Source: Ectopseudomonas mendocina (GTDB taxonomy: Bacteria; Pseudomonadota; Gammaproteobacteria; Pseudomonadales; Pseudomonadaceae). From it: DNA of 64,000 nt. Below the pieces are notes generated by a model. It was given only the letters and a program-made list of their open reading frames with translations. It made no database searches and was not told the origin of the DNA. The position numbers and the translations under genes are program-made. Below are positions 37,344-46,771 of the stretch, in pieces (positions within the stretch are counted from its first letter, which is position 1; every line of letters starts with the position of its first letter). The DNA lies in the NCBI RefSeq assembly GCF_007049795.1, contig NZ_SCFY01000007.1, positions 62,001 through 126,000 of the forward strand, read 5' to 3'.

Positions 37344-39848
37344 TCAGGCCAGGCTGACCAGTTCGATCTTCACCGCACACTTCTTGTAGTCGGTCTGCTT
37401 GGAGATCGGATCGGTGGCGTCCAGAGTGACCTTGTTGATCAGTTTGTTGGCATCGAAGAAAGGCACGAAAACCAGGCCGCGCGGCGGCTTGTTGCGCCCA
37501 CGGGTTTCAATGCGGGCACGGATTTCACCGCGCCGGCTGATCACCTTGACCTCGCTACCACGTCGCGCCTTGAGCGTCTTGGCGTCGTCCGGGTGCATGT
37601 ACACAAGCGCGTCAGGCACGGCGCCATGCAGTTCTTCGACACGCTGGGTCATGCTGCCGGTATGCCAGTGCTCCAGCACGCGGCCGGTGCTGAGCCAGAA
37701 CGGGAACTCGTCATCCGGTGCCTCAGCTGGCGGCTCGTAGGGCAGGGCGAAGATCAGTGCCCGTTTGTCCGGGTAGCCGTAGAACTGCACGCCGCTGCCT
37801 TTCTCCACGTAGGGGTCGAGGCCCTCGCGGTAGCGCCAGCGCGTCTCCTTGCCGTCGACCACTGGCCAGCGCAGGCCACGTGCAGCGTGATAGCTGTCGA
37901 ACGGCGCCAGGTCATGGGCGTGCCCGCGGCCGAACTGGGCGTATTCCTCGAACAGCCCCTTCTGCAGATAGAAGCCAAAGGCCGCCGCTTCGTCATTGAG
38001 GTAGCCGGTCTCGATCTGCTCACTGGAGAACTGGTCGACCTGGCCATTGGCGAACAACACCTGATAGAGCGTCTTGCCCCTGTAGGTCGGAGCCTTGGCC
38101 AGCAGTTCGGCGGGCCAGACCTCGTCGGTGGTGAAACGCTTGGAGAATTCCACCAGTTGCCAGAGGTCGGACCTGGCCTCGCCGGGGGCTTTCACCAGTT
38201 GATGCCAGAACTGCGTGCGGCGTTCGGCGTTGCCATAGGCACCTTCCTTTTCCACCCACATGGCGCTGGGCAGGATCAGGTCGGCGGCCTGGGCCGAGAC
38301 GGTGGGGTAGACGTCGGAGACGACGACGAAGGCCTGCGGGTTGCGCCAGCCCGGCAGGACCTCCTGCATGATGTTGGGGCCGGCCTGCATGTTGTTGCTG
38401 ACCTGCGTCCAATAGACCTTGAGCACACCATCCTTGAGCTTGCGGCTCTGCTCCACGGCATGGAAGCCGGGCTTCTCCTGAATGGTGCCGGCTGGCAGTT
38501 TCCAGATTTTTTCGGCGGTTTCGCGGTGCTTGGGATTGGCCACCAGCATGTCGGCGGGCAGGCGGTGGGAGAAGGTTCCCACTTCGCGTGCGGTGCCGCA
38601 GGCCGAGGGCTGGCCGGTCAGCGAGAACGGGCTGTTGCCCGGTTCGCTGATCTTGCCGGTGAGCAGGTGGATGTTATAGATCAGGTTGTTAGCCCAGACA
38701 CCACGGGTGTGCTGGTTGAAGCCCATGGTCCAGAACGACACCACCTTGCGCTGCGGATCGGCGTACAGCTCAGCCAGCGCCTTGAGGCGCTCGGCCGGGA
38801 CGCCCGATTCCTTCGCGGTGCGCTCCAGCGTGTAGGGTTTTACGAAGGCAGCGAACTGCTCGAAGGACATGTCTTCCCAGGTATTGGCCTTGGCGGCGTT
38901 CTTGGCCTGCATCTCCAGCGGATCGTCGGCGCGCAGGCCATAGCCGATATCGTCGGCACCGCGGGCGAACTTGGTGTGCTTGTCGACGAAGTCCTTGTTC
39001 ACCGCGCCACTTTCGATGATGTGGTTGGCGATGTAGTTGAGGATCAGCAGATCGGTCTGCGGTTTGAACACCAGCGGGATATCGGCCAGGTCGAAGCTGC
39101 GGTGCTCGAAGGTGGAAAGCACGGCGACCTTGGTGTTCGGATGGCTTAGTCGGCGATCGGTGACCCGGCTCCAGAGGATCGGATGCATCTCCGCCATGTT
39201 CGAGCCCCACAGCACGAAGGCGTCGGCGACCTCGATGTCGTCGTAGCAGCCCATCGGCTCGTCCATGCCGAAGGTACGCATGAAGCCCATCACCGCCGAA
39301 GCCATGCAGTGGCGCGCGTTGGGGTCGATGTTGTTGGAACGGAAACCGGCCTTCATCAGCTTGTTGGCGGCGTAGCCTTCCCACACCGTCCATTGCCCTG
39401 AACCGAACATGCCGACGGCCTCGGGGCCATGCTCGCGCAGCGCCTCCTTGGTCTTCTGTTCCATGATGTCGAAGGCCTGCTCCCAGCTCACCGGCTGGAA
39501 TTCACCCTGCTTGTCGTACACGCCATTCTTCATGCGCAGCAGCGGTTGGTTGAGGCGGTCGACGCCGTACATGATTTTCGACAGGAAGTAGCCCTTGACG
39601 CAGTTCAGGCCGCGATTGACCTCGGCCTTGACGTCGCCGTGGGTGGCCACCACGCGGTTGTCGCGGGTGGCGACCATCACGCTGCAGCCGGTGCCGCAGA
39701 AGCGGCAGGGCGCCTTGTTCCAGTCCAGGCGGGTCATGTCCGCTTCGGTGATCAGGTTGCTGGCGGTCGTCACCAACGGCAGACCGGCGGCAGCGGCGGC
39801 AATGGCAGCAGCGTTGGCCTTGGCAAATTCACGGCGGGAAAGCTTCAT
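37344..39848 (-). CDS. napA: Periplasmic nitrate reductase catalytic subunit NapA
   Basis: NapA reduces nitrate to nitrite with a molybdenum bis-MGD cofactor and one [4Fe-4S] cluster. The 834-residue protein has a Tat signal ([16 protein letters not shown], residues 4-19), the cluster motif [10 protein letters not shown] with a distant LNCVKG, and the Mo-ligand Cys in [15 protein letters not shown]. It is exported folded through Tat with NapD's help. Its start overlaps the napD stop (ATGA). Confidence 0.98.
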   Translation of the reverse strand: MKLSRREFAKANAAAIAAAAAGLPLVTTASNLITEADMTRLDWNKAPCRFCGTGCSVMVATRDNRVVATHGDVKAEVNRGLNCVKGYFLSKIMYGVDRLNQPLLRMKNGVYDKQGEFQPVSWEQAFDIMEQKTKEALREHGPEAVGMFGSGQWTVWEGYAANKLMKAGFRSNNIDPNARHCMASAVMGFMRTFGMDEPMGCYDDIEVADAFVLWGSNMAEMHPILWSRVTDRRLSHPNTKVAVLSTFEHRSFDLADIPLVFKPQTDLLILNYIANHIIESGAVNKDFVDKHTKFARGADDIGYGLRADDPLEMQAKNAAKANTWEDMSFEQFAAFVKPYTLERTAKESGVPAERLKALAELYADPQRKVVSFWTMGFNQHTRGVWANNLIYNIHLLTGKISEPGNSPFSLTGQPSACGTAREVGTFSHRLPADMLVANPKHRETAEKIWKLPAGTIQEKPGFHAVEQSRKLKDGVLKVYWTQVSNNMQAGPNIMQEVLPGWRNPQAFVVVSDVYPTVSAQAADLILPSAMWVEKEGAYGNAERRTQFWHQLVKAPGEARSDLWQLVEFSKRFTTDEVWPAELLAKAPTYRGKTLYQVLFANGQVDQFSSEQIETGYLNDEAAAFGFYLQKGLFEEYAQFGRGHAHDLAPFDSYHAARGLRWPVVDGKETRWRYREGLDPYVEKGSGVQFYGYPDKRALIFALPYEPPAEAPDDEFPFWLSTGRVLEHWHTGSMTQRVEELHGAVPDALVYMHPDDAKTLKARRGSEVKVISRRGEIRARIETRGRNKPPRGLVFVPFFDANKLINKVTLDATDPISKQTDYKKCAVKIELVSLA

Positions 39849-40105
39849 TCTGAGTCTCCTTCTGTGTCAAGGAGTTCGTGGTAAACCAGAGCGGCATTGA
39901 GCACGCCTGGCAACGCGTTGATCTGTTCGAGGCGGGCGAGGATGTGGCGCTCGTGTTCGGTTTCCAGCACCACCACCAGCTTGCCTTGCGGGCTTTCCTG
40001 ATGCAGTTCGAGGCCTTCCAGCTGGCGCAGGTTGGCTTTCACCGCAGCCAGCCATTCGGGCCGTACGTGCACCAGCAGACTGGAAATATGCATAGAGGCG
40101 GCCAT
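39845..40105 (-). CDS. napD: NapA maturation chaperone NapD
   Basis: A cytoplasmic ferredoxin-like-fold protein of 86 residues that binds the NapA Tat signal before export. It shows [22 protein letters not shown] and [22 protein letters not shown] followed by [11 protein letters not shown], typical of the family. It follows napE by 28 bp, with no napF between them. Confidence 0.94.
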   Translation of the reverse strand: MAASMHISSLLVHVRPEWLAAVKANLRQLEGLELHQESPQGKLVVVLETEHERHILARLEQINALPGVLNAALVYHELLDTEGDSE

Positions 40106-40133
40106 GTTCCGTGGCTCCGTAGGTAAGGAAGGA

Positions 40134-40301
40134 TCAGGTGGGTGGGCCAGGTGGGCCCAGCAGCATCTGCATGAACCAGATGATGAATCCGTAGCCGCCG
40201 ACCAGCGCGACCGAAAGGATGGGGAACAGGCAGACCACGAGAAAGACGAACAGGCGAGTTTCCTTGCCTTTCATGGCGCTGCGCTCGGGCGGGGTAGCCA
40301 T
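40134..40301 (-). CDS. napE: Nitrate reductase small membrane protein NapE
   Basis: A 55-residue protein with a single membrane helix (TRLFVFLVVCLFPILSVALVGGYGF in part) after a polar start, matching NapE. Its role in nitrate reduction is not settled. The start at 40301 (MATPPERSAMKGKE) follows a GAGAAGAG stretch; the frame is open upstream but unconserved. It is the first gene of napEDABC. Confidence 0.88.
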   Translation of the reverse strand: MATPPERSAMKGKETRLFVFLVVCLFPILSVALVGGYGFIIWFMQMLLGPPGPPT

Positions 40302-40364
40302 TCGCTCTTCTCCGTTGCGTTCGCAATTGAGGCTAGACCCTAACGTTAGTAAGGGCAAAGTCTG

Positions 40365-40378
40365 TTGAGCTGGATCAA
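40365..40378 (-). promoter_or_regulatory. ANR/FNR-type box upstream of nap
   Basis: The palindrome TTGAG-CTGG-ATCAA differs at one of ten positions from the FNR/ANR consensus TTGAT-N4-ATCAA. It lies 64 bases before the napE start codon; centred at -41.5 it would put the transcript start near 40330. This supports oxygen control of nap. Confidence 0.72.
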
Positions 40379-40536
40379 GGAAAAGGAATTGCACGAGCGG
40401 TAACGGCACGCGCTCGCGATTATCGATAGCGTGCTAATATTTCGTCTGGTTTCATTCACCTGCAGGCGTCACCCGGTTCGGTCTTGCGGCATGTTCCGGC
40501 TATCGCTTGCATCCAGCTTCGTGAGCCAGTCCATCC

Positions 40537-41709
40537 ATGTCCGTGACTCATCTGAGCCGTGGCAGCGCCGGTTATCGGCGCGCCACCCTGGCGCTGTTCT
40601 GCGCCGGTTTCGCCACCTTTGCCATGCTCTACTGCGTGCAACCCCTGCTACCTCTGCTGGCGGCGCACTTTCGCGTGTCTGCAGCCAGTAGCAGCCTGGC
40701 GTTATCCCTCACCACACTGAGCCTGGCGCTGTGCCTGCTGATCTCCGGCGCGCTGGCCGAGAGCTGGGGGCGCAAGCCGGTCATGGCTGCGGCGCTGGGG
40801 TTGGCAGCGGTGCTGGGGATCGCCTGCGCACTGGTAGAAGAGTGGGGCAGCCTGCTGATTCTGCGTGCGCTGCTGGGGCTGGCGCTGAGCGGTTTGCCCG
40901 CGCTGGCCATGGCCTATGTCGGTGAGGAGTTCGACCCTGAAGCGCTACCGGCGGCGATGGGGCTGTATATCGGCGGTACGGCGCTTGGCGGTTTGCTCGG
41001 GCGTTTGCTGGCTGGTCTGCTCAGTGACCTGGGCGGCTGGCCCTGGGCGCTGGGCGGCATTGCCGGGCTCGGTTTGCTGGCGCTGGGGCTGTTTATCTGG
41101 CTGTTGCCGCCTTCACGGCATTTCACTGCCCAGCCGTTGTCCTTGCGCGGGCTGCTGCGCAACTTCGCCTTGCACCTGAGCAACCCGCGTCTGCGCGTGC
41201 TGTTCGCTCTGGCCTTTCTGCTCATGGGCGGCTTCGTTGCGCTGTTCAACTATGTTGGTTTCCGTCTGGCCGGAGAACCATTCAACCTGTCGGCGACGGT
41301 GATTGGCCTGTTGTTCACCGTCTACCTGCTGGGGATCCTCAGTGCCGGTTGGGCAGGGCGCCTGGTGCCACGCTTCGGCGCCCGCCAGGTGCTGCACGGC
41401 GGGATCGGCTTGATGTTGTTGGGCGTGGCCCTGTGTGCGACGCCCTGGTTGAGCGCTGCGGTGATCGGGCTGGCGCTGTTCACCCTGGGTTTCTTCGCGG
41501 CTCATGCGGTTGCCAGTGGGCAGGTTGGTATCCACGCGCAGGGGGCCAAGGCGCAGGCCTCGGCGCTGTACCTGTGTGCCTATTACCTCGGCTCCAGTCT
41601 GGTGGGCTACGTCGGTGGCTATGTCTGGGAGCACGCCGGTTGGCTGGCGTTGCTGGCTGTGCTGGCCTCGTTATTCGTCGCGGCAGGGGCTCTGGTACGG
41701 CGTATCTAG
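40537..41709 (+). CDS. Major facilitator superfamily transporter (YnfM-like)
   Basis: A 390-residue permease with twelve membrane helices. Motif A between helices 2 and 3 is AESWGRKPVM, and the opening AGFATFAMLYCVQPLLPLLA is typical of the YnfM/drug-efflux-like group. The substrate is unknown. It lies between the divergent nap operon and oprH, where P. aeruginosa has no such gene, so it is probably an insertion in this lineage. Confidence 0.85.
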   Translation: MSVTHLSRGSAGYRRATLALFCAGFATFAMLYCVQPLLPLLAAHFRVSAASSSLALSLTTLSLALCLLISGALAESWGRKPVMAAALGLAAVLGIACALVEEWGSLLILRALLGLALSGLPALAMAYVGEEFDPEALPAAMGLYIGGTALGGLLGRLLAGLLSDLGGWPWALGGIAGLGLLALGLFIWLLPPSRHFTAQPLSLRGLLRNFALHLSNPRLRVLFALAFLLMGGFVALFNYVGFRLAGEPFNLSATVIGLLFTVYLLGILSAGWAGRLVPRFGARQVLHGGIGLMLLGVALCATPWLSAAVIGLALFTLGFFAAHAVASGQVGIHAQGAKAQASALYLCAYYLGSSLVGYVGGYVWEHAGWLALLAVLASLFVAAGALVRRI

Positions 41710-41723
41710 GCTGTTTGTCGCTC

Positions 41724-41762
41724 GTTCAGTGCAGGTTCAAGGAGGGTTCAGGAGGGATTCAG
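41724..41762 (+). promoter_or_regulatory. PhoP-box-like array upstream of oprH
   Basis: Four TTCA-bearing hexamers stand exactly 11 bp apart: GTTCAG (41724), GTTCAA (41735), GTTCAG (41746) and ATTCAG (41757). Direct repeats of a half-site at one helical turn are the mark of PhoP/OmpR-family sites. The array ends 60 bp before the oprH ATG. Confidence 0.8.
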
Positions 41763-41821
41763 TAGTCTTCCCGCAGACTTGTTGCCGAGTTGATCAAAAC
41801 TGCAACGAGAGGAAGGATTCA

Positions 41822-42427
41822 ATGAAAATCACCCTGAACCGCATCGCATTCGCTACCTGCCTGGCCCTGGGTGCAACCGCTGCCCAGGCCAACGACAATT
41901 TCGTCGGCCTGACCTGGGGTCAGACTGACAACAACATTCAGAAGTCCAACGCGCTGAATGCCAACCTCGGCAATCCCAAGTTGGACAAAGTGATCAATGG
42001 CGAGGGCACCTGGGGTGTCCGCGCCGGCCAGACGACTGCTGACGGTCGCTACTACGCGACCTACGAGAATGTCTCCGACAGTCACAATGGCTACAAACTG
42101 CGTCAGCAGAATCTGCTCGGTAGCTACGACATGTTCGCCCCGCTGGGCAGCAACAACACCAAGCTGTTCGGTGGTGTAACCGCCGGCCTGGTCAAACTCG
42201 AGCAGGAGAGCCGCGGCTTCTCCCGTGACAGCGACATTGGATTTGCTGCGGGTCTGCAGGCCGGTATCCTGCAGGAACTGAACAGCAATACCTCGATCGA
42301 AGCCGGCTATCGTTATCTGCGTACCAACGCCAGCACAGAAATGGCACCGCGTGGTGAAGGCAAGGCCGGGTCGCTGGACCTGCATAGCAGTTCGCAGCTC
42401 TACCTCGGCGCCAACTTCGCCTTCTAA
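41822..42427 (+). CDS. oprH: Outer membrane protein H1 (OprH)
   Basis: A 201-residue eight-stranded beta-barrel that stabilises lipopolysaccharide when divalent cations are scarce. A signal peptide ends ATAAQA before NDNFVGLTWGQTDNN, and the protein ends SSSQLYLGANFAF with a terminal Phe for outer-membrane assembly. Stretches such as LRQQNLLGSYD, NNTKLFGG and GYRYLRTNASTEM are as in P. aeruginosa OprH. The ATG at 41822 follows GAGAGGAAGG. It begins the oprH-phoP-phoQ operon. Confidence 0.95.
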   Translation: MKITLNRIAFATCLALGATAAQANDNFVGLTWGQTDNNIQKSNALNANLGNPKLDKVINGEGTWGVRAGQTTADGRYYATYENVSDSHNGYKLRQQNLLGSYDMFAPLGSNNTKLFGGVTAGLVKLEQESRGFSRDSDIGFAAGLQAGILQELNSNTSIEAGYRYLRTNASTEMAPRGEGKAGSLDLHSSSQLYLGANFAF

Positions 42428-42445
42428 TGGCGGCTTAGCGTTACC

Positions 42446-42467
42446 AGGCCGGGCTTCTGCCCGGCCT
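42446..42467 (+). terminator. Intercistronic hairpin between oprH and phoP
   Basis: A 9-bp stem (AGGCCGGGC / GCCCGGCCT) with a TTCT loop 18 bases after oprH, without a proper T run. It probably lowers, but does not stop, transcription into phoPQ, which would give more OprH than PhoPQ. Confidence 0.6.
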
Positions 42468-42493
42468 TCGTACAACTAAAAAGGGGAAATCTC

Positions 42494-43171
42494 ATGAAAT
42501 TGCTGGTGGTGGAGGATGAGGCGTTACTGCGTCACCATCTGTTCACTCGCCTCAGTGAAAACGGGCATGTGGTGGACGCCGTGCGCACCGCCGAAGAAGC
42601 ACTGTACCGAGCTGAGTCCTTCAATCATGACCTGGCCCTGGTCGATCTCGGTCTGCCTGGTATGAGCGGTATCGACCTGATCCGTGAGCTGCGCAGCCAG
42701 GACAAGAATTTTCCGATCCTGATCCTTACCGCGCGCGGTAACTGGCAGGACAAGGTCGAAGGGCTGTCCTGCGGCGCTGACGACTATGTGGTCAAACCGT
42801 TCCAGTTCGAAGAGCTGGAAGCACGCCTGAACGCGCTGCTGCGCCGCTCATCCGGGTTCACCAAATCGACCATCGAGGCGGGGTCGCTGGTGCTGGACCT
42901 CAATCGCAAGCAGGCCACAGTGGATGAGCAGTCGCTGCAATTGACGGCCTACGAGTACCGCATTCTCGAATACCTCATGCTGCATCACCAGCAGGTGGTG
43001 GCCAAGGAACGCCTGATGGAGCAACTCTATCCGGGCGACGACGAGCGTGACCCCAACGTCATAGAGGTGCTGGTCGGCCGTCTGCGGCGCAAGCTGGAAG
43101 GTGTGCTCGGCGGTAAACCAATAGAGACCGTGCGCGGCCAGGGCTACATGTTCAACGAGCGCTGCAAGTGA
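42494..43171 (+). CDS. phoP: Response regulator PhoP
   Basis: An OmpR-family regulator (225 residues) that answers low magnesium and cationic peptides. The receiver has VVEDEALLR, the phospho-acceptor Asp in LALVDLGLPGMSG (about residue 51) and Lys in YVVKPFQFEE. The winged-helix C terminus includes LTAYEYRILEYLM and VEVLVGRLRRKL-like IEVLVGRLRRKLEG with GQGYMF. It follows oprH and overlaps phoQ by four bases (in GTGA). Confidence 0.96.
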   Translation: MKLLVVEDEALLRHHLFTRLSENGHVVDAVRTAEEALYRAESFNHDLALVDLGLPGMSGIDLIRELRSQDKNFPILILTARGNWQDKVEGLSCGADDYVVKPFQFEELEARLNALLRRSSGFTKSTIEAGSLVLDLNRKQATVDEQSLQLTAYEYRILEYLMLHHQQVVAKERLMEQLYPGDDERDPNVIEVLVGRLRRKLEGVLGGKPIETVRGQGYMFNERCK

Positions 43172-44550
43172 GTCGAGCGCGCGCCGCGTTGCGCAAATTG
43201 CGCATGCGTTTCGGCTCGCTGCGGCTGCGCCTGATGTTGGCCAGCGCCGCGTTGGCAATGCTGTTCATGCTGTTGCTGATGCCTGTCTTGCAGGGCGTGT
43301 TTCTCATGGCCCTGGAGCAGACCGTGGAGAAGCGTCTGGCCTCCGATGCGGCCGCGTTGATATCTGCCGCCCGCATCCATGACGGCCAGTTGCACATGCC
43401 GGACAAGATGCCTGACGAGGAATTCGACAACCTCGACTCGCACCTGCTGGGTTTCATTTTCGACCGTGAAGGCCAGATGATCTGGCGCTCACGCTCCTCC
43501 ATCGACGAGTTGGTGCGCTACCTGCCGCGCTACGACGGTCGCGGCCACGAGTTCATCCGCATTCGCGACGACAGCGGCCAGGAATACTTCGTATACGACG
43601 TGGAAGTGGATTTGCTGCGCGGCGACCAAACCGCGCTGAGCATCGTGACCATGCAGCCGACGCGCGAATACCAGGGGCTGTTCAACGGCTTTGCCTGGCA
43701 ACTGCGTCTGTGGCTGGGCATCGCCTTGCTGGTGTTGCTGGGCCTGCTTTGGTTCGGCTTGACCTGGGGTTTTCGCAGCCTGCGCGGCCTCAGCGACGAG
43801 CTCGATGGCGTGGAAGCGGGCACCCGTCAACGTCTGAGTGATGAGCATCCACGCGAACTGCTACGCCTGACTAATTCCCTCAACCGTCTGCTCGACAGCG
43901 AGCGGCGTCAGCGCGAGCGATATCGCGACTCGCTGGAAGACCTCGCCCACAGCCTGAAAACACCACTCAGCGTGTTGCAGGGCATCGGCGAAACCCTTGC
44001 CGTTCAACACGAAAATCGCGAGCAGGCGCAGCTGATGCAGGCGCAGATCGAACGCATGAGCCAGCAGGTCGGCTATCAACTGCAGCGCGCCAGCCTGCGC
44101 CGCAGCGGCCTGGTACGCCATCGCGAGCAGGTCTGGCCGGTGCTCGACGGCTTGTGCCGCTCGCTGGACAAGGTCTACCGCGACAAGCGCGTCGAAGCGA
44201 CACTGGAAGTGCCCGAGCACAGCCAGATCACCATGGAACGTGGCGCGCTGATGGAGCTGCTCGGCAACCTGCTGGAAAACGCCTATCGCCTCTGCCTGCA
44301 TCGCGTACGCGTCAGGCTGCAACCCCTGGCCGGGGGCTGCCTGATCACCATTGAGGACGACGGCCCTGGTGTGCCGCAACAGCAGCGTGAGCGGGTCCTA
44401 CAGCGCGGCGAGCGTCTGGATGCGCAGAACCCGGGGCAGGGCATAGGCCTGGCGGTGGTGGAAGATATCGTCGAAAGCTACGACGGTGAGCTGAGCCTGG
44501 AAGATTCCGAACTGGGCGGCGCCTGTTTCAGGGTGCGGTTGTATGACTGA
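43168..44550 (+). CDS. phoQ: Sensor histidine kinase PhoQ
   Basis: The membrane sensor for PhoP (460 residues). A helix near residues 20-45 and another near 172-192 flank a periplasmic sensor domain with an acidic stretch (DKMPDEEFDNLDSH) that would bind divalent cations. After a HAMP linker come the H-box DLAHSLKTPLSVLQ, N-box LLGNLLENAYRL, DDGPGVPQQQ and GQGIGLAVVEDIV. Start is a GTG overlapping the phoP stop. Confidence 0.95.
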   Translation: MSRARAALRKLRMRFGSLRLRLMLASAALAMLFMLLLMPVLQGVFLMALEQTVEKRLASDAAALISAARIHDGQLHMPDKMPDEEFDNLDSHLLGFIFDREGQMIWRSRSSIDELVRYLPRYDGRGHEFIRIRDDSGQEYFVYDVEVDLLRGDQTALSIVTMQPTREYQGLFNGFAWQLRLWLGIALLVLLGLLWFGLTWGFRSLRGLSDELDGVEAGTRQRLSDEHPRELLRLTNSLNRLLDSERRQRERYRDSLEDLAHSLKTPLSVLQGIGETLAVQHENREQAQLMQAQIERMSQQVGYQLQRASLRRSGLVRHREQVWPVLDGLCRSLDKVYRDKRVEATLEVPEHSQITMERGALMELLGNLLENAYRLCLHRVRVRLQPLAGGCLITIEDDGPGVPQQQRERVLQRGERLDAQNPGQGIGLAVVEDIVESYDGELSLEDSELGGACFRVRLYD

Positions 44551-44789
44551 GCCTTGCTGATGCATCTTCCTTGATTGCGCTCAGGCTACTGTAGCGGAGC
44601 AGGGCCGATAACAATGATGATCCTCGTGATTGATTGAACGCTTGGCCCCCGCTGCGCGTACTACAGAATGGCCAGGGCGAAAAGTCCAGAACAGGCCGGA
44701 TATACGAATGCAACCGCGCTGACGACAGGTGCAAAAGCAAGGCTTTGCTCACTACTTGTGGGGAGAGTCCATATACAGTTGTTGCGCAG
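44551..44789. other. Intergenic region after phoQ
   Basis: About 240 bases of lower GC than the rest, downstream of phoQ and of the orphan gene on the other strand. Short frames exist on both strands but none looks like a protein; no clear terminator or repeat was found. Confidence 0.4.
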
Positions 44790-45344
44790 CTATTGCGCCG
44801 AACCATTTGTTTTAACAAGTGCGTAATCTTGCTTTTTGTCGTTCCACTCAAATGAAGCACTGGTTATGGCGGACGACTCTTCACTGAATACGCTAAACAA
44901 TTTTAAAAGATCGTCGATCCTCATTTCGTATGCCCATTTATGCCGCTGGTAGTCAGAAAAGATGAGCATAGATATAAAGGCTGTGCCTTCAGTAATTGTT
45001 TGCATCCAGTAGTAATGAATTAGCTGGTTGCACACTTCAAGCGCTGAGAGGGTGTGAGGCTCCGGATGCTCCATGTCGAATCGATCTTCGGGCCAGCCTG
45101 CACCTGTGACGGTGAATGGCTGGTCGCCGATTTTTTTATAACGTAGCACCGGCAGGCAGGTCCCGCGAGCTTGATCATTTACTTTTGGCCGCTCCAGCAG
45201 CGAACGAACTTGAAAAGCAGCAATCATTAGTTTTCGTTCAAAGAGAACATGCTGCTTTTCAGACCACCGTTGATACTTACGTTTCTTGCGGAGCCAGGCG
45301 AGATCATTTCTAAGCTCTGCGCGCCAGTAACTGGATTCGATCAT
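44790..45344 (-). CDS. Orphan hypothetical protein of low GC
   Basis: A 184-residue protein without signal peptide or membrane segment and of no family that I recognise. It has a basic opening (AWLRKKRKYQRWSEKQHVLF), a helical middle and an alternating C-terminal half (SMLIFSDYQRHKWAYEMRIDDLLKLF in parts, then SASFEWNDKKQDY). Codon use is AT-rich compared with all neighbours (many AAA, ATT, TTT), and gene-poor AT-rich DNA flanks it, so it was probably acquired. There are no mobility genes beside it. Confidence 0.7.
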   Translation of the reverse strand: MIESSYWRAELRNDLAWLRKKRKYQRWSEKQHVLFERKLMIAAFQVRSLLERPKVNDQARGTCLPVLRYKKIGDQPFTVTGAGWPEDRFDMEHPEPHTLSALEVCNQLIHYYWMQTITEGTAFISMLIFSDYQRHKWAYEMRIDDLLKLFSVFSEESSAITSASFEWNDKKQDYALVKTNGSAQ

Positions 45345-45609
45345 TTTTAGCGCCTAACTATTAATTAGACGACATTCATGTCGCATTTCCACACGACACC
45401 TGTCGCATAACCTTCCTTGTCGTCCTGTAAGTCCTTGTCTGGCCTGAAGATGCTCGCTGCAAACGCGACAGCACTCAGGAGGAAAAGCGACATGGAGAAC
45501 GGCAAGCTTATCGCCTGTGGCGCATTGCCAGCAGGCTTGGGTCAGAACCTAGTGCATATCTGTCTGCTCTGTCCATCCACGAAGTCAGATGCACAGACAG
45601 CAATACGCC
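45345..45609. other. Intergenic region between orphan gene and AraC regulator
   Basis: About 265 bases that should hold the promoter of the orphan gene (minus strand) and the 3' end of the AraC transcript. An 81-codon plus-strand frame (45417-45662) overlaps the regulator and does not look coding. Nothing else was recognised. Confidence 0.4.
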
Positions 45610-46608
45610 TTACCCTTCTTGCGCCCGATAAGCCCCTGGCGTTAGCCCCGTCCATTTCTTGAATGCGCGGTGAAAGGCCGAGGGCTCGGAGAAGCCGAGT
45701 TGTTCGGCGATGTCCTGAATCGCCAGTTCGTCGCGGCCCAGGTGGTAGATGGCCAGATCGCGGCGCAGGTGATCCTTGAGCTCCTGGAAGCTGGTGCCTT
45801 CTTCGCGCAGGTGGCGGCGCAGGGTTTGTGGGCTGGTGTGCAGGTGTTGGGCGACCTGTTCCAGGTCCGGCCAGGTGCGGCAGTCGCGGCCGAGCAGGCG
45901 GCGGATCTGGCTGATCAGGCTGTCGCCGCCGTCGGGGCGGGCCAGCAGGTCGGCAGGGGAGTGCTGGAGAAATTGCTTGAGCGTGCGTTCGTCCTGCAGC
46001 AACGGCATGGCCAGGTAGCGGGCGTGGAACAGCAGGCTGTTTTGCCCGGCAGCAAAGCGGCGGCTGCAGGGGAACAGCAGCTCGTACTCGGCGGCATGCG
46101 CGGGTTCGGGGTAGGCGAAGGTGGCTTCTTCCAAACGGATGCGTTGGCCGATCAGCCAACTGCCCAGGCGGTGCCAGATCACCAGCAGGCTCTCCACGAG
46201 AAAATGATCCGGGTCCCACAACGTGCTGTCGTCGACGCTCAGGCGCGCCCAGTCGCCTTCGCGTTGCAGGCTGATGCTCGGAGCGTCGGGAAACAGGCCG
46301 TAGAACATCGCACCACGGCTCAGGGCTTTTTCCAGGCTGCGGCAGTGGATGATGGCGTGACCCATCATGGCGAAGGTGCCGCGCTTGCTTGGTTGGCGGC
46401 CGAAGCCCAGGTATTCGTCGTCCAGCGCTTCCCACAGCAGTTGCATCAGCCGGGAGAATTGTTCCGGGGCGATGCGTGCGCGCGGCTCGACCAGAACGGC
46501 GCTCTGGATGCCAGCCTGGCGCAGTATCGGGTCGCAGGCCAGGCCGTAGCGGTCCGCACCGCGCAGGGCGGCGCGGACGAAGTGGCTGGCAATGGTGCGT
46601 TCGCGCAT
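45610..46608 (-). CDS. AraC-family transcriptional regulator
   Basis: A 332-residue regulator with an N-terminal ligand domain of the Arabinose_bd (PF12625-like) type (residues about 20-205) and a C-terminal AraC helix-turn-helix pair: LEQVAQHLHTSPQTLRRHL and DIAEQLGFSEPSAFHRAFKKWTGLTPGAYR in pieces. The start at 46608 (MRERTIASHF) is chosen over the frame open to 46704. It is divergent from the acyl-CoA dehydrogenase gene and probably controls that cluster. Confidence 0.88.
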   Translation of the reverse strand: MRERTIASHFVRAALRGADRYGLACDPILRQAGIQSAVLVEPRARIAPEQFSRLMQLLWEALDDEYLGFGRQPSKRGTFAMMGHAIIHCRSLEKALSRGAMFYGLFPDAPSISLQREGDWARLSVDDSTLWDPDHFLVESLLVIWHRLGSWLIGQRIRLEEATFAYPEPAHAAEYELLFPCSRRFAAGQNSLLFHARYLAMPLLQDERTLKQFLQHSPADLLARPDGGDSLISQIRRLLGRDCRTWPDLEQVAQHLHTSPQTLRRHLREEGTSFQELKDHLRRDLAIYHLGRDELAIQDIAEQLGFSEPSAFHRAFKKWTGLTPGAYRAQEG

Positions 46609-46771
46609 GCTGGGTTTCCGAAAGCGAGGGTGGTCGATGGTAGGCAGTTGCTCCCAGCCAGGGCAAGCCAACCGAGCGATTGGGTCAACCGAGGCTGAGC
46701 GCATGGGTCATTGAGGGGCGGCGGGGCGGCCCTTAACCTCAAGGACATAACAACAGCGGAGGACCCGCCCC

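Noticed and set aside
44528..44860. A 110-codon minus-strand frame after phoQ
   Set aside because: Overlaps the orphan gene and the phoQ end; Ser/Leu-rich low-complexity sequence without a start signal.
45417..45662. An 81-codon plus-strand frame beside the AraC gene
   Set aside because: Overlaps the regulator's 3' end and shows no protein features.
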